Assembly: GCA_035626595.1 (NCBI GenBank)
Contig: DASPNJ010000026.1
Location: 62,001-126,000, forward strand
Reading direction: 5' to 3'
DNA: 64,000 nucleotides
From: JAQGMV01 sp035626595
Lineage (GTDB): Bacteria > Pseudomonadota > Gammaproteobacteria > Burkholderiales > SG8-41
Shown piece after piece: positions 1-9,269 of the stretch. The notes below the pieces were generated by a model. That model did no database searches and was not told the DNA's origin. It saw only the letters and a program-made list of their open reading frames with translations. Made by a program: the position numbers and the translations under genes. The stretch's first letter is position 1. Each line of letters starts with the position of its first letter.

Positions 1-2939
1 ATGACGAACCCGCCGCTGCCCGTCGCAATGGCCGACAGGTTCACGAAGTTCGCCGTGACGCCGATCGCTACCGTATCGACGTCCTGCTCGCTCGTCGCGG
101 TGCCCGTCAGGCCCGGATCGGCGCCGCTCGCGCCGCCGTCACTGGTGGTGACCGTCAGCGTATCGTTGCCGTAGAAATCCAGCGCGCTCCGGTAGACGAC
201 ATTGTTCGCCGCCGAGAGCGTGGTGTTGATGTCCGACTGCGAACCGGTGAGCGTCACCGTAGCGGTTCCGCTGCCGGTGACAATCGCGCCGCCGGCGGAC
301 GAGACCGTAAGCGTGCCGTGCGCAACGGAGAGCATCGTCGTGATCGAGGCAGTGCCCGCATCGACGTCGCCGATGGACAGGCCCGCGATCGACAGGTTGG
401 TGTTCGTCGCTACCGTATGCGCGCCCGGGACCGCGTTGATCGGTGCGTCGTTCACCGCCGTGATATCCAGCGCCGCGGTCGACGATGCCGAGTGCTCACC
501 GTCGTTAGCCGTGTACGAGAAAGTCGCCGACGAATCGTCGTTCAGTGCGCCGGTGTAGGTCCAAGTGCCGTCGCCGTTGTCCTCGAGCACTCCGTTGCCG
601 CTCGTCAGCGTGAATGACGTGATTGTCGCCGTCGGGCCGTCCGCATCGGTTACACCCGCGAGCAACTGCTCGGTGGTGATCGTCACGAAGCCGTCCTCCG
701 CGATCGGGCCGAGAGCCACGGGCGCCGCGGCCGGCGCATCGTTCGTGCCCGTGATCGCAATCGTCAGGATGACGGTCGAGGTCGCGCCTGCGGTGTCCTT
801 CATCGTGTAGCTGAAGACGTCGCTCGCCGGCGTACCTCCGGCGAGCGCCTGCGTGTCAGGATCCGCATCGTCGAGCGTGTAGGTCCACGTGCCGTCCGAC
901 GCGACGACGACGGAGCCGTACGTGCCGGCGATCGTCGCACCGACGCCCGACACGAGCGGTCCGGCGTGCGAACCGGCCGCCACGCCCTGCACCGTCTGCG
1001 CGTCACCCGCATCGGGGTCGGTGTCGTTGGTGAGCACGTTGCCTGTCGCGCTCGGATCGCCCGCCGCTCCGGCTTCGATGACCGGATCCCCGGTGTTGGC
1101 GTCCGCGACTGCTGTGGGCACGGCGTTGACGTCGATAACGAACACATAGTCCGTTGCGTACACCGAGGCGCCGTTCACCAGCGTGATCACCTCCTGCACC
1201 GTGCCGCCTTGCGAGCTCACGCTCCAGTGCGTGGCGTCGACTTGCGTGAAGGTGTCGCCGATGGCGTAGCCGTAGAACTCGAAGCGATCGCCCGGCTCGG
1301 GACCGTTACCCGTGAAGTCCACCACGTTGTCGCCTGCGGCTTCGCCGCGGGAGAAGCGGAAGCTGTCATTGCCAGGGCCGCCGTTGAGCGTGTCCGCGCC
1401 CGCGCCGCCGTCGAGCGTATCGTCGCCGTCCATGCCCGCCAGATAGTCGTCGCCGCCGCTGCCGTCGATCCGATCGTTGCCGCCGAGCCCGACGATATGA
1501 TTGGTATTGCCGTCGCCGAAGAGAAGATCATCGTGCGCGGAACCGATCACGCCTTCGATCGACACGAAGCTGTCGCCGTCCGCATCGCCGGTGTTTGCGC
1601 CGCCATTGCTCAGGTCGGCCGTGACGCCCGCGCTCGCGTAGTAATAAGCCGCGTAATCCACGCCCTCGCCGCCATCGAGCACGTCGTCGCCGATTCCGCC
1701 TTCCAGGCGGTCGCCGCCAGCGTCGCCGAAGAGCCTGTCATCGCCGTCGCGCGCCTGGAGGTAGTCGTTGCCGTCAGCGCCCTGCAGATCGTTTGCAGCT
1801 GCGTTGCCGATGAGCACGTCGTTGAATGAAGACCCGCCGAGACGCTCGACGGAGAGGTAGCCGTCGCCGGCCGCGTCCCCCGTGTTCTGTGACGGCGCCG
1901 CGAGATTCGCCAGGACGCCGGTGCTCGCGCTCGCGTAGCTCGCCTGATCGGTGCCGTCGCCCCCATTGAGGAAATCGGCACCGGCGCCGCCGTCGAGCAC
2001 GTCGTCTCCGTCCATGCCGATGAGGCCGTCATCCCCCGCGCCGCCTTCGAGCCGGTCGTCTCCGCCCAACCCGGCGAGCGCGTTGCGATGCGCGTCACCG
2101 CGCAGCACATCACCGTGACCGATGGATCCGATAAGCCCCTCGACCGAGGTATAGCCGTCGCCGTGCGCATCTCCGGTGTTAGCGCTCGGATTCGCGAGAT
2201 CGGCTGTCACCGGGCCCGGCGCGTAGTAGTAAGTCGCGAAATCGGTGCCCCCTCCGCCGTCGAGCGTGTCGCCGCCGGCTCCGCCCTCGAGCCGGTCGCT
2301 GCCGTCCTCGCCGGCGAGCGTGTCGATGCCGCCGAGCCCCAGGAGAAAGTCGTCGCCTCCGCCGCCCCGAAGATCGTTCCCCTCGTTGTCGCCGATCAGG
2401 ACATCGGCGGAAGGAGACCCGATGACCGGCGCCGTGTCGGCGAGCATGCCGTTCCACACGTCGAGGGTCTGCGTGACGACGACCGGTGCGGCTTCGACCA
2501 CGCCCGTGGTCGTCTCCAGCAGGGCATCGCCGCCGAGAGCACCTGCACTCGTTACATTGCTGGAGGCCGCGACGTCGGCGCCGGTGAGCTGTGATAGACG
2601 TGTGACGAGCTCGACGCCCGCGGCGCCTTGCGCGAGATTGCACGCATAGAACAGGATGTCGCCGTTCGTCGTGAGCGACTGGCCGATGCTCTGAAGCTCG
2701 CGCGCGTACGCATCGATGCTGGTTCCATCGAGCAACGTCGCGCCGACGCGGAGCGCGCCCGGCCGGCCGTGCGATACGACGTGAATCGCGTCGATGCCGG
2801 TGCGCCCGGCGAGGTGCGACGCAATCTGTGCGAGGCCGTCGCGCTCTTGATCGAGCACGACGAGCTCGGCAGTGGCGGCTGCTACCAGCCGTTCATAGCC
2901 GGCGACGCGCGAATCGACGAATACGATTGCGTTGCTCAT
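1..2939 (-). CDS. Large RTX/VCBS-type surface or secreted protein with N-terminal DUF4347 domain (C-terminus beyond window)
   Basis: An open frame of 979 codons runs on the minus strand from ATG at 2939 (preceded by GGAG at a good distance) off the left edge. Residues about 3-165 resemble DUF4347: VVLDQERDGLAQI, then HVVSHGRPGAL and LFYACNLA. About 180-530 are four clusters of RTX calcium-binding nonapeptides (GGDDRLEGG, GDDVLDGG types), separated by a repeated spacer with YYYA, NTGDA and a SVEGLIGS-like stretch. About 570-980 are cadherin/VCBS-like Ig repeats (VTDADG, GTWTYT, NDAP). In this class of protein the exit route is usually a type I system with a C-terminal signal; neither the end nor T1SS genes are visible here. 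Function as an adhesin is inferred. Confidence 0.9.
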   Translation of the reverse strand, partial: MSNAIVFVDSRVAGYERLVAAATAELVVLDQERDGLAQIASHLAGRTGIDAIHVVSHGRPGALRVGATLLDGTSIDAYARELQSIGQSLTTNGDILFYACNLAQGAAGVELVTRLSQLTGADVAASSNVTSAGALGGDALLETTTGVVEAAPVVVTQTLDVWNGMLADTAPVIGSPSADVLIGDNEGNDLRGGGGDDFLLGLGGIDTLAGEDGSDRLEGGAGGDTLDGGGGTDFATYYYAPGPVTADLANPSANTGDAHGDGYTSVEGLIGSIGHGDVLRGDAHRNALAGLGGDDRLEGGAGDDGLIGMDGDDVLDGGAGADFLNGGDGTDQASYASASTGVLANLAAPSQNTGDAAGDGYLSVERLGGSSFNDVLIGNAAANDLQGADGNDYLQARDGDDRLFGDAGGDRLEGGIGDDVLDGGEGVDYAAYYYASAGVTADLSNGGANTGDADGDSFVSIEGVIGSAHDDLLFGDGNTNHIVGLGGNDRIDGSGGDDYLAGMDGDDTLDGGAGADTLNGGPGNDSFRFSRGEAAGDNVVDFTGNGPEPGDRFEFYGYAIGDTFTQVDATHWSVSSQGGTVQEVITLVNGASVYATDYVFVIDVNAVPTAVADANTGDPVIEAGAAGDPSATGNVLTNDTDPDAGDAQTVQGVAAGSHAGPLVSGVGATIAGTYGSVVVASDGTWTYTLDDADPDTQALAGGTPASDVFSYTMKDTAGATSTVILTIAITGTNDAPAAAPVALGPIAEDGFVTITTEQLLAGVTDADGPTATITSFTLTSGNGVLEDNGDGTWTYTGALNDDSSATFSYTANDGEHSASSTAALDITAVNDAPINAVPGAHTVATNTNLSIAGLSIGDVDAGTASITTMLSVAHGTLTVSSAGGAIVTGSGTATVTLTGSQSDINTTLSAANNVVYRSALDFYGNDTLTVTTSDGGASGADPGLTGTATSEQDVDTVAIGVTANFVNLSAIATGSGGFV

Positions 2940-3491
2940 GAGTCACTCCGGTGAATGCTCGAAGGTGGCGAGGACGCCCCGGGCATCCGACGAAAGCGAT
3001 ATGAGCCGCCGCCGTGACGCTTGCTGCGTGTGCTGATGTCTTAACGATCATCGTGAACACTTGAGCCGGAAATCCCTCGTTCTGTTGCTGCACGTCGCCC
3101 AGCCAAGTAGGCTCGGCCGCAGCCAGGGATTTCTATTGCGCTGAAACGCTGCTCAGCAGGAGGTAGCGGTCGGCCCCTGATTCCGGCCGCTGAAAGTGCC
3201 TCTTCATGGATGTTAGTTAGTTTCCGGCCGAGTTTGTGGCGTGGAGCCGAAAATTTGGGAAGGCTCGCTGTCCGCGCCAGCGGTGTTCACGCGAGCACAC
3301 GCGGCCGGAGCAGGCAAAAATGCCGTCGGGCGATCGATTACGCTGCGGCGGCCGCGCTCTACCGCAAGAGGTGATGTAGCGGCGCGATGATGGCGTGCCG
3401 ACCGCAACGTGGGCCATTGGCCACCCTGCGAGCGCACCGTTCGGTGGGTGGGCCATCGGCCCACCCTACGACCATCGTAATCTCTACTACG
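2940..3491. other. Intergenic region, 552 bp, no convincing gene
   Basis: This stretch separates the minus-strand RTX gene start (2939) from the minus-strand GlcG-like stop (3492). I see no frame with coding character. The part next to 2939 must hold the RTX gene leader. The far end carries a perfect 9-bp inverted repeat (3446-3466) that can end transcription of the GlcG-like gene. No riboswitch or tRNA pattern was recognised. Confidence 0.5.
3446..3466. repeat. GGGTGGGCC palindrome, terminator-like repeat
   Basis: GGGTGGGCC and GGCCCACCC form a perfect 9-bp stem with a 3-nt loop. A second, weaker copy (GTGGGCCATTGGCCACC) lies just to the left near 3410. It sits 26 bp past the stop of the minus-strand GlcG-like gene. 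Related TGGGT/ACCCA stems occur at 16945-16965 and 32245-32262, so it may be a small dispersed repeat that also acts as a terminator. Confidence 0.6.
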
Positions 3492-3926
3492 TCACTCCTG
3501 GGCGTCGGCCACGAGCTCCGCCTGCTCGATGCCGTATACGCAGCACGCCTCGTCCTCGTCACCGGTGCCGCCGCTGCCGCCGGCCGCGCCGAGTATCGTG
3601 CCGTCCTTCGCCCGGATGAGCGCCGCGCCGGTCTGGGGAAGAAACTTGCCGTCGGCGGTAGCGGCGAGCGTCACGAAGAAATTCGGATTGTCTTTCGCGC
3701 GTTTCGCGAGCGCCCGGCTCGACGCACCCATGGCGACGGCGGCCCAGGCCTTGCCTTTCGCGACGTCCAGGCGAAACATGCTCGCGCCGTCTTCGCGCTG
3801 CGCCGACACGATGTGACCGGATGCGTCGAGCACGACCACGCCGAGCGGCTTCACCTTCATCTCGCGCCCTTTCTCGAACGCCTTCGCAATGATCGTGTTC
3901 GCCTGCCTGAGCGTGAGCGCCGCCAT
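3492..3926 (-). CDS. GlcG/HbpS-type heme-binding-like protein
   Basis: A 144-residue protein starting at the internal ATG (3926) that gives MAALTLRQAN, the usual start for this family. The frame stays open upstream but has no family similarity there. The fold type is that of GlcG/HbpS/PduO-C: an N-terminal LRQANTII helix, a GVVVLDASGHIV strand, a central FRLDVAKGKA and the Gly-rich GAAGGSGGTGDEDEAC near the end. Members are small cytoplasmic or exported proteins, some of which bind heme; the role here is unknown. It is divergent from the amidase at 4072. Confidence 0.8.
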   Translation of the reverse strand: MAALTLRQANTIIAKAFEKGREMKVKPLGVVVLDASGHIVSAQREDGASMFRLDVAKGKAWAAVAMGASSRALAKRAKDNPNFFVTLAATADGKFLPQTGAALIRAKDGTILGAAGGSGGTGDEDEACCVYGIEQAELVADAQE

Positions 3927-4071
3927 GATGGCCTCCCGTGCGTATTGATGGGAAGATGATGGTAACGCAACAAAATCCACGACGCGCCCGCGGCGCAAGA
4001 AGTAGCCGACGCGGCCGCCGCCGCGCTCACGCGATACCTTAAGATACGCTCCACAACCCCAAGGGAAAGCC

Positions 4072-5703
4072 ATGAGCGCCGACCTCCACAATCTCTCCGT
4101 CGCGGAAGCTTCGCGGCTCATCCATTCGCGCAAGCTCTCGCCGGTCGAGCTCACGAACGCGCTGCTCGCGCGCATCGAAGCGCTCGAGCCGCAGTTGAAC
4201 AGCTTCATCACCGTCACGGCCGACCTCGCCGTATGGCACGCGAAGCGCGCTGAAAGCGAGCTTTCGAGCGGACGCGATCGCGGGCCGCTGCACGGCGTGC
4301 CGTTCGCGCTGAAGGACATCTACAACACCAAAGGCACCGTCACCACCGGTGGCTCCAAGGTCGCGATCGACAACGTGCCGCAGGAAGACGCGGCGACGAC
4401 GCACAAGCTGATCGAGGCCGGCGGCATCCTGCTCGGTAAGCTCGTGACGCACGAGTTCGCGCACGGTGGTCCGTCGTTCGACCTGCCGTGGCCGCCCGCG
4501 CGCAATCCGTGGAATCTCGCGCATTTCACAGGCGGCTCTTCGAGCGGCTCCGGCGCGGCACTCGCGGCGGGTCTCGTTCCGGCCGCGCTCGGCTCCGACA
4601 CCGGCGGCTCCATCAGGGGCCCGGCGTCGTTCTGCGGCATCAGCGGTTTCATGCCGACCTACGGTCTCGTCAGCCGCTACGGCGTCATGCCGAATTCGTT
4701 CACCTTCGATCACTGCGGGCCGATGGCGCGCTCGGTCGAAGACTGCGCGCTGCTGCTCCAGGCGCTCGCCGGCTACGACGCGCGCGATTCCGGCAGCATC
4801 GAGCAGCCGATTCCCGACTACCGCGCAGCCCTCGAAGGCGACATCCGGGGTCTGCGCATCGGCGTGCTGCGTCATTACTGGGAAGAGGACCTGCCGGCAC
4901 CGCCGGAGGTGGGCAACGCGATGCAGGAAGCGCTGGGCGTGTTCCGCTCGCTCGGCGCGAGCGTCGAGGACGCCCGCACGCGCCCGATGATGGACGGGCT
5001 CGACGTGAAGATCATCATCGCCGAGACCGAGCTCTTCGCGATCCATCACCCGAACCTGATGGAGCGCCCCGGCGATTTCGGACGCGATTTCCTGGGCCGC
5101 GTGCTGCCGGCGTGTCTTTTCGAATCGGTCGATTACGTGCAGGCGCTGCGCGAGCACCGGCGCTATCTCGCCGACGTAAAGCCGTTGTACGACAAGTACG
5201 ACGTGCTGGTCACCTGCGGCTTCGGGCCGGCGCCTCGCCTCGACGCGCATCGCACGCTCAATTTCTGGCAGCGTTCCAACATCTTCACGCCGTCTAACGT
5301 CGGCCGTAATCCGGCGCTGGTCGTGTGCAACGGCTTCTCCGGGACCGGCCTGCCGCTCGGCATGCAGATCATCGGCCGGCCGATGGACGACGCGCGCGTG
5401 CTGAAGGTCGGCCACGCGTTCCAGCGCGCGACCGACTGGCACACGCGGCGCCCGGGGCTGGAGCCCGGCGCGCCGCAGCCGCCGCTCACGCCGGGGAACG
5501 AGCCGGTGCGCCCGCGCCTCGATCCGAAAATCGAGAGCCTCGCGGAACAGATGGCGCTGCGCGCGGGCTTGAATCTCGACGAGCGCCAGATGACGATTCT
5601 GCTCGAAGGCGCGCCCTACGCGCTCGCGATGTCGGAGCGCATCCGCAAGCCGCGCGACCGGATGGAGGAACCGTCGCTCGTGTTCCGCTTCGCGGGCCGC
5701 TGA
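4072..5703 (+). CDS. Amidase signature family hydrolase (GatA-like)
   Basis: A 543-residue enzyme of the amidase signature family. The Ser-cisSer-Lys triad is visible: Lys81 in FALKDIYNTKG, the Gly/Ser-rich GGSSSGSGAA (residues 154-162) with the cis-Ser, and the nucleophile Ser180 in DTGGSIRGPAS. It is longer than typical GatA (about 480) because of a C-terminal segment after residue 455. No gatB or gatC lies nearby, so it is more likely a stand-alone hydrolase of small amides than a tRNA amidotransferase. The substrate cannot be read from the sequence. Confidence 0.9.
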   Translation: MSADLHNLSVAEASRLIHSRKLSPVELTNALLARIEALEPQLNSFITVTADLAVWHAKRAESELSSGRDRGPLHGVPFALKDIYNTKGTVTTGGSKVAIDNVPQEDAATTHKLIEAGGILLGKLVTHEFAHGGPSFDLPWPPARNPWNLAHFTGGSSSGSGAALAAGLVPAALGSDTGGSIRGPASFCGISGFMPTYGLVSRYGVMPNSFTFDHCGPMARSVEDCALLLQALAGYDARDSGSIEQPIPDYRAALEGDIRGLRIGVLRHYWEEDLPAPPEVGNAMQEALGVFRSLGASVEDARTRPMMDGLDVKIIIAETELFAIHHPNLMERPGDFGRDFLGRVLPACLFESVDYVQALREHRRYLADVKPLYDKYDVLVTCGFGPAPRLDAHRTLNFWQRSNIFTPSNVGRNPALVVCNGFSGTGLPLGMQIIGRPMDDARVLKVGHAFQRATDWHTRRPGLEPGAPQPPLTPGNEPVRPRLDPKIESLAEQMALRAGLNLDERQMTILLEGAPYALAMSERIRKPRDRMEEPSLVFRFAGR

Positions 5704-5707
5704 CGCT

Positions 5708-7627
5708 TTAGCCGGCCGCCGTCTGCGGCGCGCCCGGCGAGTAGAACTGGAAGTTGTTGCGCCCCAGATCCTTGGCGCGATACATCGCGTGGTCAGCGTT
5801 GCGCAGCAGCGCGCCTTCGTCCGTGGTGTCTCCCGGAAATGCCGAGATGCCGACGCTCGCCGACACGTGAAGCGTGTTCGAATCGAGCTGGAACGGCCTC
5901 CCCATCTCCTCCACGACCTTGCGCGCGACGGTGCGGGCATCGGCCGACGTATTGAGCCGTCCGAGCACGATCGCGAATTCGTCCCCGCTGAGGCGCCCGA
6001 TCGTGTCCTCCGCCCGGATGCAGCCCGACAGGCGCGAGGCGATCTGTTTCAGGAGCTGATCGCCGGCGGCGTGCCCGAACGTGTCGTTGACGCTCTTGAA
6101 ATGATCGACGTCGAGGAACAGCACGGCGACGGTCCAGTGGTTACGCCGTGCCTGCGCGATCGCGTGGCCGAGGCGGTCGTGGAAGAGCGACCGGTTCGGA
6201 AGTCCCGTCAGGCTGTCGTACTGCGCGAGCCGGCGGAACTGCTCTTCGCTTTCCCTCAGCGCGACCTCCGCGCGTTTGGCTTCCGAAATGTCCTGGATGA
6301 TCGCGACGAAGTAGCGCGGCGCGCCGTCGGCGGCGCGCACGAGCGAGCTCGCGATCGACGCCCACATCAGCGACCCGTCCCTGCGCACGAGCTGCTTCTC
6401 GGTCGTCGTGCTCTCCGCGTCGGCGGCGACGATGCGGCGCTCGCGGCTTTCGCGAAGCACATCCATGTTCGATTCGAGGTTCAGATCGGGGATCCGCATG
6501 CGCAGCAGCTCTTCGCGTGCATAGCCGACCATCGCGCAGAACTTGTCGTTCACGCGCAGATAGCGCATGTCCAGGCCGCTCACCACGATGCCGACATTCG
6601 CGTTGTCGAAGATCGCGCGCAGCTCCTGCTCGCTGTCGGCGAGCGCCTCCTCGGCGCGCTTGCGGCGGATGAACTGCCCGATCTGCGCGGCGAGCGCGCC
6701 GCTCACCTGGAGCAGCCCCTCGTCGACGTCGCGCACCTCCCGCCCGAAAAACTCGATGACGCCGATGCGCTCGTCCTCCGCCGTGATCGGAAACGCGAAC
6801 GCGCTCCGCCATCCGAGCCTGCTGCAGCTCGCCTTGCGCTTGAACGTGTCCACCTGTTCGATGTCGGCGATCCAGGTGGGGCGCTGGTCGAACCAGGCGC
6901 GGCGCGCGAGCCCACCGGACGCTTGTGCGCCGAGCTCCAACCAGAGCATCCGGTCCGACGGGTCGAATTCGGGCTCGCGCTCGCTCCACCATTCGGCGCG
7001 CCGCAGATTGGAGTGCGCGTCGTCCCAGATCCAGCGTGCGCCGTAGACCCAGTCCATCGCTTCGCAGATCGTCCGTATGAGCAGCGGCATCGCGTCCCGC
7101 ACGCTGTGCGACTCCGCGAGCACGCGAGCGACGGCATGCGCGAGGCCGCGCTCGCGCTCCAGCCGGCGGCGCGCCGTGACGTCGCGGCTCACGCCGACGA
7201 TGCCGGTGATGCGGCCTTCGCCGTCGCGCATCGGCACCTTGCTCATGACGGACCACCGCTGGTACGGTCGGCGGTCTGCTCCGAACAGGAGCACCAGGGT
7301 CTCCTCGTCGATCACCGGCTCGCCGGAGCGCATGATGCGCTCGTCCTCGTCCTGCATGCGCTGGGCGACGGCCGCCGGAAACACGTCGAACACGGTCTTG
7401 CCCTGCACCTCTTCGAGCCGCGAGAACCCGCGCGCCGCGAGCCAGGCGCGGTTGGCCAGGCAGAAACGGCCGTGCTCGTCCTTCATGTGGATGAGGTCGG
7501 GCACGGCGTCGATGATCGTGCGCAGGAGGTTGCGCTCGTCTTCACCGCGGCCGCCGGGATGCTCCGGAGCGGCCGCAGGCTCGCCGCCCGCGCCGCCGGG
7601 ATCCGCCGTTGGATTACGCCGACCCAT
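5708..7627 (-). CDS. Diguanylate cyclase with PAS-GAF-PAS sensor domains
   Basis: A 639-residue protein starting at ATG 7627 (MGRRNP); the frame is open further upstream but overlaps the divergent deacylase there. Order: PAS about 33-150 (IIDAVPDLIHMKD), GAF about 170-320, PAS about 335-460 with a PAC-like tail (FVAIIQDISEAKR), and GGDEF about 475-630 opening with YDSLTGLPNR. The active-site motif is SGDEF (residues 547-551), an accepted variant of GGDEF. It should make c-di-GMP from two GTP. No EAL domain follows and no signal peptide or membrane segment is seen, so it is probably a cytoplasmic sensor. A c-di-GMP riboswitch lies about 8 kb away. Confidence 0.93.
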   Translation of the reverse strand: MGRRNPTADPGGAGGEPAAAPEHPGGRGEDERNLLRTIIDAVPDLIHMKDEHGRFCLANRAWLAARGFSRLEEVQGKTVFDVFPAAVAQRMQDEDERIMRSGEPVIDEETLVLLFGADRRPYQRWSVMSKVPMRDGEGRITGIVGVSRDVTARRRLERERGLAHAVARVLAESHSVRDAMPLLIRTICEAMDWVYGARWIWDDAHSNLRRAEWWSEREPEFDPSDRMLWLELGAQASGGLARRAWFDQRPTWIADIEQVDTFKRKASCSRLGWRSAFAFPITAEDERIGVIEFFGREVRDVDEGLLQVSGALAAQIGQFIRRKRAEEALADSEQELRAIFDNANVGIVVSGLDMRYLRVNDKFCAMVGYAREELLRMRIPDLNLESNMDVLRESRERRIVAADAESTTTEKQLVRRDGSLMWASIASSLVRAADGAPRYFVAIIQDISEAKRAEVALRESEEQFRRLAQYDSLTGLPNRSLFHDRLGHAIAQARRNHWTVAVLFLDVDHFKSVNDTFGHAAGDQLLKQIASRLSGCIRAEDTIGRLSGDEFAIVLGRLNTSADARTVARKVVEEMGRPFQLDSNTLHVSASVGISAFPGDTTDEGALLRNADHAMYRAKDLGRNNFQFYSPGAPQTAAG

Positions 7628-7684
7628 ATCCAAGCCAGTATAGTCCCGGTGTAACGCGATTAGACGAATGCGCATGGAGTCGAC

Positions 7685-8695
7685 GTGAACGCTGAGAACA
7701 AACCTGTCTGGGCCGAGCAGAAAGAAGGCCGCTTCTTCACCCGCATCGACGTCACCACGATGCTGAACGGCGCGATGCTCGCGGTCCCCCTGCACGTGAT
7801 CACCGGCCGGCGCTCGGGCCCTACGTTCGGGATCGTGACGAACACCCATGGCGACGAGTTCCTGCCCACGATGGCGATCCGCCACTTCCTCATAGGCCTC
7901 GACACCGCCGCACTGAGCGGCCGCCTGGTCGTCGTGTCGGTCGCGAACCCGATGGCGACCGCCGGTTTCGGCCGCCTCACGCCCGAGCAGCACGGGCGCA
8001 CCGATCTGCACGAGGTCTATCCGGGCAACGCCCGAGGCAACACCACGCAGATGATCGCCGCCGCGATCACGCAGAACGTGCTGCACCACGTCGATGCCCT
8101 GATCGATTTCCATTCGGGCGGCAGCGGCGGGCGTCTCCAGGCACGCGTCGATTACAACTCGCAGACGCCCGATGAGCTCAAGGCGAAGAATCTCGCGCTC
8201 GCCCGCGCGTTCGGGGCGCCTTTCGTGCACGAGAACGAGTTCGCGGGGGCGGCGTCGCACTACCTGAACGGCCGCGGCATCCCGGCGGTGAATCCCGAGG
8301 TCGGCGGTTCTTATCTCGGGCCCGAGACCACGCGCCATTACACGAAAAGCATGATTGCGGGTCTCGAAGGCGTGATGCGCCACCTCGGCATGCTCGAAGG
8401 CACGGCGAAGCCGCCGCGGCAGATCCAGTTCGATACCAAAGCGCGGCGCGAGATCCGGCCGAAGCACAGCGGCTACCTGGTCTCGTACTACGAGCGCGCG
8501 GAAGAGCTCGGCCAGCTCGTCAAAGGCGGGACCAAGCTCGGCGAGGTGGTCGATCTATACAGCTATGAGGTGCTGGAAGAGCTCGTCGCACCGTTCGACG
8601 GCTATCTCTTCTTCTCGCGCTACTCGGGCGTGGTGGGCGGCGGCACGCAGGCGTTCGCGATCGCGGAAGCAGCTCGCGCGAAGATCCTCGATTAG
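7685..8695 (+). CDS. Succinylglutamate desuccinylase/aspartoacylase family zinc deacylase
   Basis: A 336-residue protein of the AstE/AspA branch of M14-like zinc enzymes. Zinc ligands are visible in NTHGDEF (HxxE) and IDFHSGG; YPGNARG follows a conserved LHEVYPG. The start is GTG 7685, with GGAG five bases upstream; the ATG at 7674 runs into a stop. These enzymes remove acyl groups from N-acylated amino acids or similar substrates; the substrate here is unknown. It is divergent from the diguanylate cyclase and overlaps the 3' end of the LeuD-like gene by 4 bp tail to tail. Confidence 0.85.
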   Translation: MNAENKPVWAEQKEGRFFTRIDVTTMLNGAMLAVPLHVITGRRSGPTFGIVTNTHGDEFLPTMAIRHFLIGLDTAALSGRLVVVSVANPMATAGFGRLTPEQHGRTDLHEVYPGNARGNTTQMIAAAITQNVLHHVDALIDFHSGGSGGRLQARVDYNSQTPDELKAKNLALARAFGAPFVHENEFAGAASHYLNGRGIPAVNPEVGGSYLGPETTRHYTKSMIAGLEGVMRHLGMLEGTAKPPRQIQFDTKARREIRPKHSGYLVSYYERAEELGQLVKGGTKLGEVVDLYSYEVLEELVAPFDGYLFFSRYSGVVGGGTQAFAIAEAARAKILD

Positions 8696-9192
8696 GCTTT
8701 GGGCGCGATCGCGCCCTCTTTCTCCAGCAGCGAAAAAATCCCGCCCGCGTTCACGATCTTCACGAGCTCCGGCGGAATCTTCCGTGTCGGCAGCGACTGC
8801 CCCGTGCGCACGTTCTTCACCGTGCCTTCGTCGAAATCGACTTCGCCCGTGTCGCCCTCCTCGAACAGCGCTTCCGCGCCCGGGCACTCCATTGCCGGGA
8901 ACGCGAAGTTCACGCTGTTGCGATAGAAGAGCCCGTTGATCGACTCGGCGACGAGACACGCGACGCCGACATTCTTGAGATTGCGCGCGGCCGGGCGGCT
9001 CGACCCCATGCCGAAATTTTTTCCCCCGATGATGATGTCGCCGGGCTTCATCTCGTCCACCCAGCCGGGGCGGTTCGCGCGGAAGATGTACCTGAGCTGC
9101 TCTTCGGGCGTGAGATAGAACGCCGCGTTCGGCAGGATCAGATCGGTGTTGATGTTGTCGCCGAACTTCCACACTTTGCCTGTGAATTTCAT
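8692..9192 (-). CDS. LeuD-like aconitase-family dehydratase, small (swivel) subunit
   Basis: A 166-residue protein with FGDNINTDLILP at the start and GGKNFGMGSSRPAA, the swivel-domain substrate loop of the LeuD/homoaconitase small subunit. It lies 77 bp downstream of the LeuC-like gene on the same strand, so the two should form one heterodimeric hydro-lyase. Because the neighbours are lyases of the PEP-mutase family and Bug receptors rather than leuA/leuB, I favour a catabolic role (dimethylmalate or similar) over leucine synthesis. That is inference. Confidence 0.85.
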   Translation of the reverse strand: MKFTGKVWKFGDNINTDLILPNAAFYLTPEEQLRYIFRANRPGWVDEMKPGDIIIGGKNFGMGSSRPAARNLKNVGVACLVAESINGLFYRNSVNFAFPAMECPGAEALFEEGDTGEVDFDEGTVKNVRTGQSLPTRKIPPELVKIVNAGGIFSLLEKEGAIAPKA

Positions 9193-9204
9193 ATGCTCGT
9201 CATT

Positions 9205-9256
9205 CCCGCGGGAGGCGGGCGTCTACTGATATAGGGTCGTCATTCCTGCGCAGGCG
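9205..9256. repeat. REP-like ATTCCCGC palindrome
   Basis: CATTCCCGCGGGAGGCGGG and CATTCCTGCGCAGGCGGGAA form imperfect hairpins between the two dehydratase subunit genes. The same ATTCCCGC/GCGGGAAT theme recurs at 34636-34699. This type of short palindrome is common between genes of proteobacteria. Confidence 0.5.
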
Positions 9257-9269
9257 GGAATCCAGTAAA

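Noticed and set aside
966..1829. Plus-strand frames opposite the RTX/VCBS gene
   Set aside because: The minus strand reads continuously as RTX and VCBS repeats; the plus frames are mirror products of the repeats (VAA, VVADS-like strings).
4039..5940. Open minus-strand frame of 633 codons opposite the amidase
   Set aside because: The amidase triad and length are complete on the plus strand; the antisense product is Arg-rich and matches nothing.
5789..7654. Plus-strand frame of 621 codons opposite the diguanylate cyclase
   Set aside because: PAS, GAF and SGDEF domains are in order on the minus strand; the other strand has no motif.
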